From: an uncultured Pelagibacteraceae bacterium
GTDB lineage: Bacteria; Pseudomonadota; Alphaproteobacteria; Pelagibacterales; Pelagibacteraceae
Assembly (NCBI GenBank): GCA_902599995.1
Contig: CACKHN010000003.1
Location: 56,419-120,418, forward strand
Length of the DNA: 64,000 nt
Direction of reading: 5' to 3'
Part shown: positions 60,273 to 64,000 of the stretch, one piece after another
Layout: each line of letters begins with the position of its first letter
Numbering within the stretch: position 1 is the stretch's first letter
Notes under the pieces: generated by a model
What the model was told of the DNA's origin: nothing
Seen by the model: only the letters and a program-made list of their open reading frames with translations
Database searches by the model: none
Made by a program: the position numbers and the translations under genes

Positions 60273-61646
60273 ATGAACCAACTAGTTGAAACAGAATTAA
60301 AAAGTCTTTTAAATAACAGATATTCAACATCAGAGTCTGCTCGTGGAAATTATGCAAGAGGCGAGGATACTTATGATCCAATTTTATCAAAAGCGGTAGT
60401 TTTTCCAGAAACTAATGAAGAGGTATCAAAAATACTAAAACTTTGTAACGAACATAAAGTTCCAGTAGTTCCATATGGTACAGGTACATCTTTAGAGGGC
60501 AATGTTGTAGGAAATGAAAATGGCATAACTATCTGCTTGGAAAAAATGAATAAAATTTTAAGTGTAAATACTGAAGATTTTGATTGCAGAGTTCAGGCGT
60601 GCGTAACAAGAGAGCAATTAAATGAGCATTTAAGAGAAGATGGTGTTTTCTTTCCCATAGATCCAGGAGCAAACGCTGCCTTAGGTGGTATGGCTTCAAC
60701 TTCTGCTTCAGGAACAATGGCAGTAAAATATGGGACCATGAAAACAGTTATTTCTGGTCTAACAGTAGTGTTACCAAATGGAGACATTATAAACACAGGT
60801 GGCAGAACTAAAAAAACTTCTGCAGGTTATAATTTAACAAATTTATTTATTGGATCAGAAGGAACTTTAGGAATTATTACTGAGGTTCACTTAAGATTAT
60901 CTCCGATACCTGAAAGTATAATGAGTGCTGTTTGTCATTTCCCTTCATTAGAGGATGCAGTAATGACAGCTCAACAGGTTATTCAGTACGGTGTTCCAAT
61001 TGCAAGAATTGAAATGCTTAACGCAGATCAGATGGGAATTTCTATAAATTACTCTAAATTAAAAGACATTGAAGCAGTACCAACTCTATTTTTTGAATTT
61101 CATGGATCTGAGTCTTCTAATAAAGAGAATATTAATATTGTAGAAGAATTATCAAAAGAAAATAATGGAAGCTCATTTAAATGGGCTAAAGACTTAGAAG
61201 ATAGAAACAAACTTTGGCAAGCAAGATGGGATGTATATTATTCTGTTAAAGCTCTAAACGATAATGGAAGAGTTTATTCAACAGACGTTTGTGTTCCAAT
61301 CTCAAAGATAACTGAATGTGTGAAATTTGCCGAGGAACAAGCAAAAAAATTTGGAGTTAGAGCCCCAATGGTAGGTCATATGGGGGATGGTAATTTTCAC
61401 GTAGTTCTACCTTATGATCCTGAAAAAAAGGAGGTTTACAAACAACTTAGAGCATTTAATGGAACCTTAATTAGAAAAGCTTTAGAGCTTGAGGGAACTA
61501 TTACGGGTGAACATGGAGTAGGACTTCACAAAAAAGAATATTTACTTGAACAACACCCTGACAGCATTCCAGTTATGAAATCAATTAAAAAAACATTAGA
61601 TCCAAACAACATAATGAATCCTGGAAAAATTTTTGATTTAAACTAA
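60273..61646 (+). CDS. FAD-linked oxidase (glycolate/D-lactate dehydrogenase GlcD-like)
   Basis: VVPYGTGTSLEGNV, FFPIDPGANAALGGMASTSASGTMAVKYGTMK, NLTNLFIGSEGTLGIITEV, GHMGDGNFH, GEHGVGLHKKEYL. Confidence 0.95.
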   Translation: MNQLVETELKSLLNNRYSTSESARGNYARGEDTYDPILSKAVVFPETNEEVSKILKLCNEHKVPVVPYGTGTSLEGNVVGNENGITICLEKMNKILSVNTEDFDCRVQACVTREQLNEHLREDGVFFPIDPGANAALGGMASTSASGTMAVKYGTMKTVISGLTVVLPNGDIINTGGRTKKTSAGYNLTNLFIGSEGTLGIITEVHLRLSPIPESIMSAVCHFPSLEDAVMTAQQVIQYGVPIARIEMLNADQMGISINYSKLKDIEAVPTLFFEFHGSESSNKENINIVEELSKENNGSSFKWAKDLEDRNKLWQARWDVYYSVKALNDNGRVYSTDVCVPISKITECVKFAEEQAKKFGVRAPMVGHMGDGNFHVVLPYDPEKKEVYKQLRAFNGTLIRKALELEGTITGEHGVGLHKKEYLLEQHPDSIPVMKSIKKTLDPNNIMNPGKIFDLN

Positions 61647-61654
61647 TCTAAAAT

Positions 61655-62608
61655 ATGAAAAAAATCCTGATCACTAGAAGGTTATTAAGATCTTGTGAGG
61701 ATAAAGCCAAAGAAACATTTGAAGCAAATTTTAATTTAAATGACGAATTATATTCTCAAAAAAAATTAATTGAGTTAAGCAAAGGACAAGATGGAATACT
61801 ATCATCTTTGACTGATAAATTAGATGCTGAAACAATTAATCAACTTCCAGACTCTATAAAAATTATTTCCAATTTTGCAGTTGGATTTGGAAACATAGAC
61901 TTAGAAGCCGCAAAGAAGAGAGGCATTGCAGTAACCAATACTCCAGATGTTCTAACTGATGCAACAGCTGAAATAGGAATGCTGTTAATATTAGGTGCTT
62001 GTAGACGAGCTGCTGAGGGAATTGAAAGTGTTAAAGAAGGTGGCTGGAAGTGGTCTGCAGATTACTTAATTGGAAAGCAATTAACAGGTGCCAGACTTGG
62101 AATACTTGGGATGGGTAGAATTGGTCAAAAAATTGCAAAAGTTGCTAAATCTTTAGGAATGATCATTCATTATCATAATAGATCTAAGTTAAGTGAAGAT
62201 AAAGAAAGTGGAGCAACATACCACGATAATTTAAAAGACTTACTGTCAGTATCTGATGTATTGTCTGTTTGTTGTCCAGCCTCAATAGAAACAATTGATA
62301 TGATCAACAAAGATACAATTGAATATTTACCTAAAGGAGCAATTGTAACAAACGTAGCCAGAGGAGATATAATAGACGACGAAGCTTTGATAGATGCTCT
62401 TGACAGAAGAAAAGTATATGCGGTTGGATTAGACGTTTATAAAAATGAACCAAATTTAAATCCTGGATATCTTAAACATAAAAGTGCTTTTATTCTTCCA
62501 CACTTAGGTAGTGCGACGAAAGAAACTCGTACAGCAATGGCTAATTTAGCAATAGATAATATTGATGAATTTTTTAAAACAGGTAACTGTAAAAATAAAG
62601 TTAATTAA
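61655..62608 (+). CDS. D-isomer 2-hydroxyacid dehydrogenase (glyoxylate/hydroxypyruvate reductase-like)
   Basis: NFAVGFGNIDLEAAKKRGIAVTNTPDVLTDATAE, LGILGMGRIGQKIAKVAKSLGM, VNVARG-like (VTNVARGDIIDDEAL), LPHLGSATKETR. Confidence 0.94.
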   Translation: MKKILITRRLLRSCEDKAKETFEANFNLNDELYSQKKLIELSKGQDGILSSLTDKLDAETINQLPDSIKIISNFAVGFGNIDLEAAKKRGIAVTNTPDVLTDATAEIGMLLILGACRRAAEGIESVKEGGWKWSADYLIGKQLTGARLGILGMGRIGQKIAKVAKSLGMIIHYHNRSKLSEDKESGATYHDNLKDLLSVSDVLSVCCPASIETIDMINKDTIEYLPKGAIVTNVARGDIIDDEALIDALDRRKVYAVGLDVYKNEPNLNPGYLKHKSAFILPHLGSATKETRTAMANLAIDNIDEFFKTGNCKNKVN

Positions 62609-62720
62609 CAATCTGCAGTTGTATTGATTAAGTCTATTATTAATTAAAATTATTCTAAGCTGCTAGACTTATTTTTTAATTCAATCTACAATTTAAAAAA
62701 AAAAATTAAAGAGGGATATA

Positions 62721-63782
62721 ATGAAAGCACAGGTGTTACACAAGTATGACCCGGAGATGAAAGAAAAGGTTTGGGTCACAGGTGAAGAGTTACCAAATCC
62801 AAAAATAGAGAAAGCCAGCGATGTAATTGTTAAAATTGGAGCTGCAGGTGTTTGTAGAACTGATTTACATATCATTGAGGGTGTTTGGAAACACATTACA
62901 GACCAAAATAATGATTTATTACCAATGGTTATGGGACATGAAAATGCTGGTTGGATAGAAGAAGTCGGTAAAGATGTTACAGGATTTAAAAAAGGGGATG
63001 CAGTTATTTTACACCCTAAAGTTTCTGGCACAGGAGGAACATGTTTAGACTGCAGAAGAGGAAATGATATGCATGCGGAAGATCCTATCTTTGCAGGTTT
63101 GAATGTTAAACATGGAGGATATTCAGAATTACTTCAAACAAGTGTTAGAAATTTAATAAAAATTCCAAAAGTTCTTGGTCCAATAGATGTAGCTCCTTTT
63201 TCTGACGCTGGTTTAACGGCGTACAGAGTAGTGAAAAAAGCTACAAGACACCTTCTGCCTGGAGAAACTTGTGTAATTATAGGCGCTGGTGGATTAGGGC
63301 ACATAGCAATTCAATGTATGAAAGCGATGTGTGCTGCAAATATTATTGTAGTTGAAAAAGCTAAAGCACCTCTAGATCATGCAATGGAGCTTGGAGCAGA
63401 CCATGGAGTTTTAATAGATGGCAATGAAATAGAGAAGGTAAAAGAGCTTACTAAAGGTAAAGGAGCAGAGGCTGTCATAGATTTTGTTGGTGAAAAAGGT
63501 TCAACACCAATGGGAATTAAAATGACCAAAGCAACCGGAACATTTTATATTGTAGGCTACGGTGAAGAAATAAGAGTTTTGGCGATTGATATGATCGATC
63601 AAGAGAAAAGTATAGTTGGAAGTCTTGTTGGTACATGGGCTGAATTATACGAATTAATGGAATTAGCTGACAAAGGTTTAGTTAAACTTTCTATGAAAGA
63701 ATATAAACTTGAAGATGCTAACAAAGCTTTACATGACCTTAACGATGGAAAGATTAAAGGTCGTGCTGTTTTGGTTCCATAA
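62721..63782 (+). CDS. Zinc-dependent NAD(P) alcohol dehydrogenase
   Basis: AGVCRTDLHIIEGVW, MGHENAGWIEEVG, CVIIGAGGLGHIAIQCMKAM, VLVP terminus; SD agaggg upstream. Confidence 0.94.
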   Translation: MKAQVLHKYDPEMKEKVWVTGEELPNPKIEKASDVIVKIGAAGVCRTDLHIIEGVWKHITDQNNDLLPMVMGHENAGWIEEVGKDVTGFKKGDAVILHPKVSGTGGTCLDCRRGNDMHAEDPIFAGLNVKHGGYSELLQTSVRNLIKIPKVLGPIDVAPFSDAGLTAYRVVKKATRHLLPGETCVIIGAGGLGHIAIQCMKAMCAANIIVVEKAKAPLDHAMELGADHGVLIDGNEIEKVKELTKGKGAEAVIDFVGEKGSTPMGIKMTKATGTFYIVGYGEEIRVLAIDMIDQEKSIVGSLVGTWAELYELMELADKGLVKLSMKEYKLEDANKALHDLNDGKIKGRAVLVP

Positions 63783-63806
63783 TTAACAACAAAAAGAGGG
63801 AAAAAC

Positions 63807-64000
63807 ATGAAGACAATAAAAACTTACGTAGTAGCACTTATCTCGGCTTTGTTGGTATTAAGTCCTGTTGCGTATGCCGATAAGTGGAGCGATCAGTTTC
63901 CACATATCAAGGCTACTGGAGATATTCCAGGTGAGTGTTCTTATGATGCTATGTCTAAGAAAAATTACAAAGGTAAGACACTTAAAATAAACACACATGC
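63807..64000 (+). CDS. Periplasmic/extracellular solute-binding-like protein (partial)
   Basis: Signal peptide MKTIKTYVVALISALLVLSPVAYADKW followed by SDQFPHIKATGDIPGECSYDAMSKKNYKGKTLKINTH; truncated by the window edge. Confidence 0.55.
   Translation, partial: MKTIKTYVVALISALLVLSPVAYADKWSDQFPHIKATGDIPGECSYDAMSKKNYKGKTLKINTH

Noticed and set aside
1-64000. CRISPR arrays, transposons, prophage or toxin-antitoxin modules
   Set aside because: No regularly spaced repeat arrays, transposase, integrase, terminase, or recognisable toxin/antitoxin genes were seen in the supplied translations.

Overview
This AT-rich 64 kb window looks like a streamlined alphaproteobacterial chromosome, most consistent with the SAR11/Pelagibacterales clade. 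That assignment is an inference from gene order, base composition and protein character. Coding density is very high and almost all genes are housekeeping: heme biosynthesis (hemJ/H/E, hemC/D), his operon, hslVU, ftsK, purH, folD, acs with a DUF4212-type symporter, argG, cytochrome c maturation, and a 2-hydroxyacid oxidation cluster. The most notable regions are as follows. (1) The hemE/ppsR divergent intergenic region (2229-2501) is a probable chromosomal replication origin with a perfect DnaA box. (2) A small islet (18122-19843) is bounded on the left by the 5' half of a tRNA-Gly(GCC) gene and on the right by the intact tRNA-Gly. A nested 23-nt direct repeat lies inside both ends, and a secreted beta-propeller protein is the only cargo. 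This is a non-canonical, integrase-less tRNA-associated insertion or duplication. (3) A probable light/flavin neighbourhood (38.7-46.1 kb) holds an SDR, a cryptochrome/photolyase-related protein, a DUF2256 mini zinc-ribbon gene absent from the ORF track, a chimeric DUF4174-like/FG-GAP ORF, and a photolyase FAD domain without an antenna domain. (4) A candidate structured RNA sits upstream of ccmC (51898-51970). (5) Acetyl-CoA synthetase carries a histone-tail-like poly-lysine N-terminus. I did not see a CRISPR array, transposase, phage module or recognised defence system. No searches were run, so family names come from reading the protein sequences.
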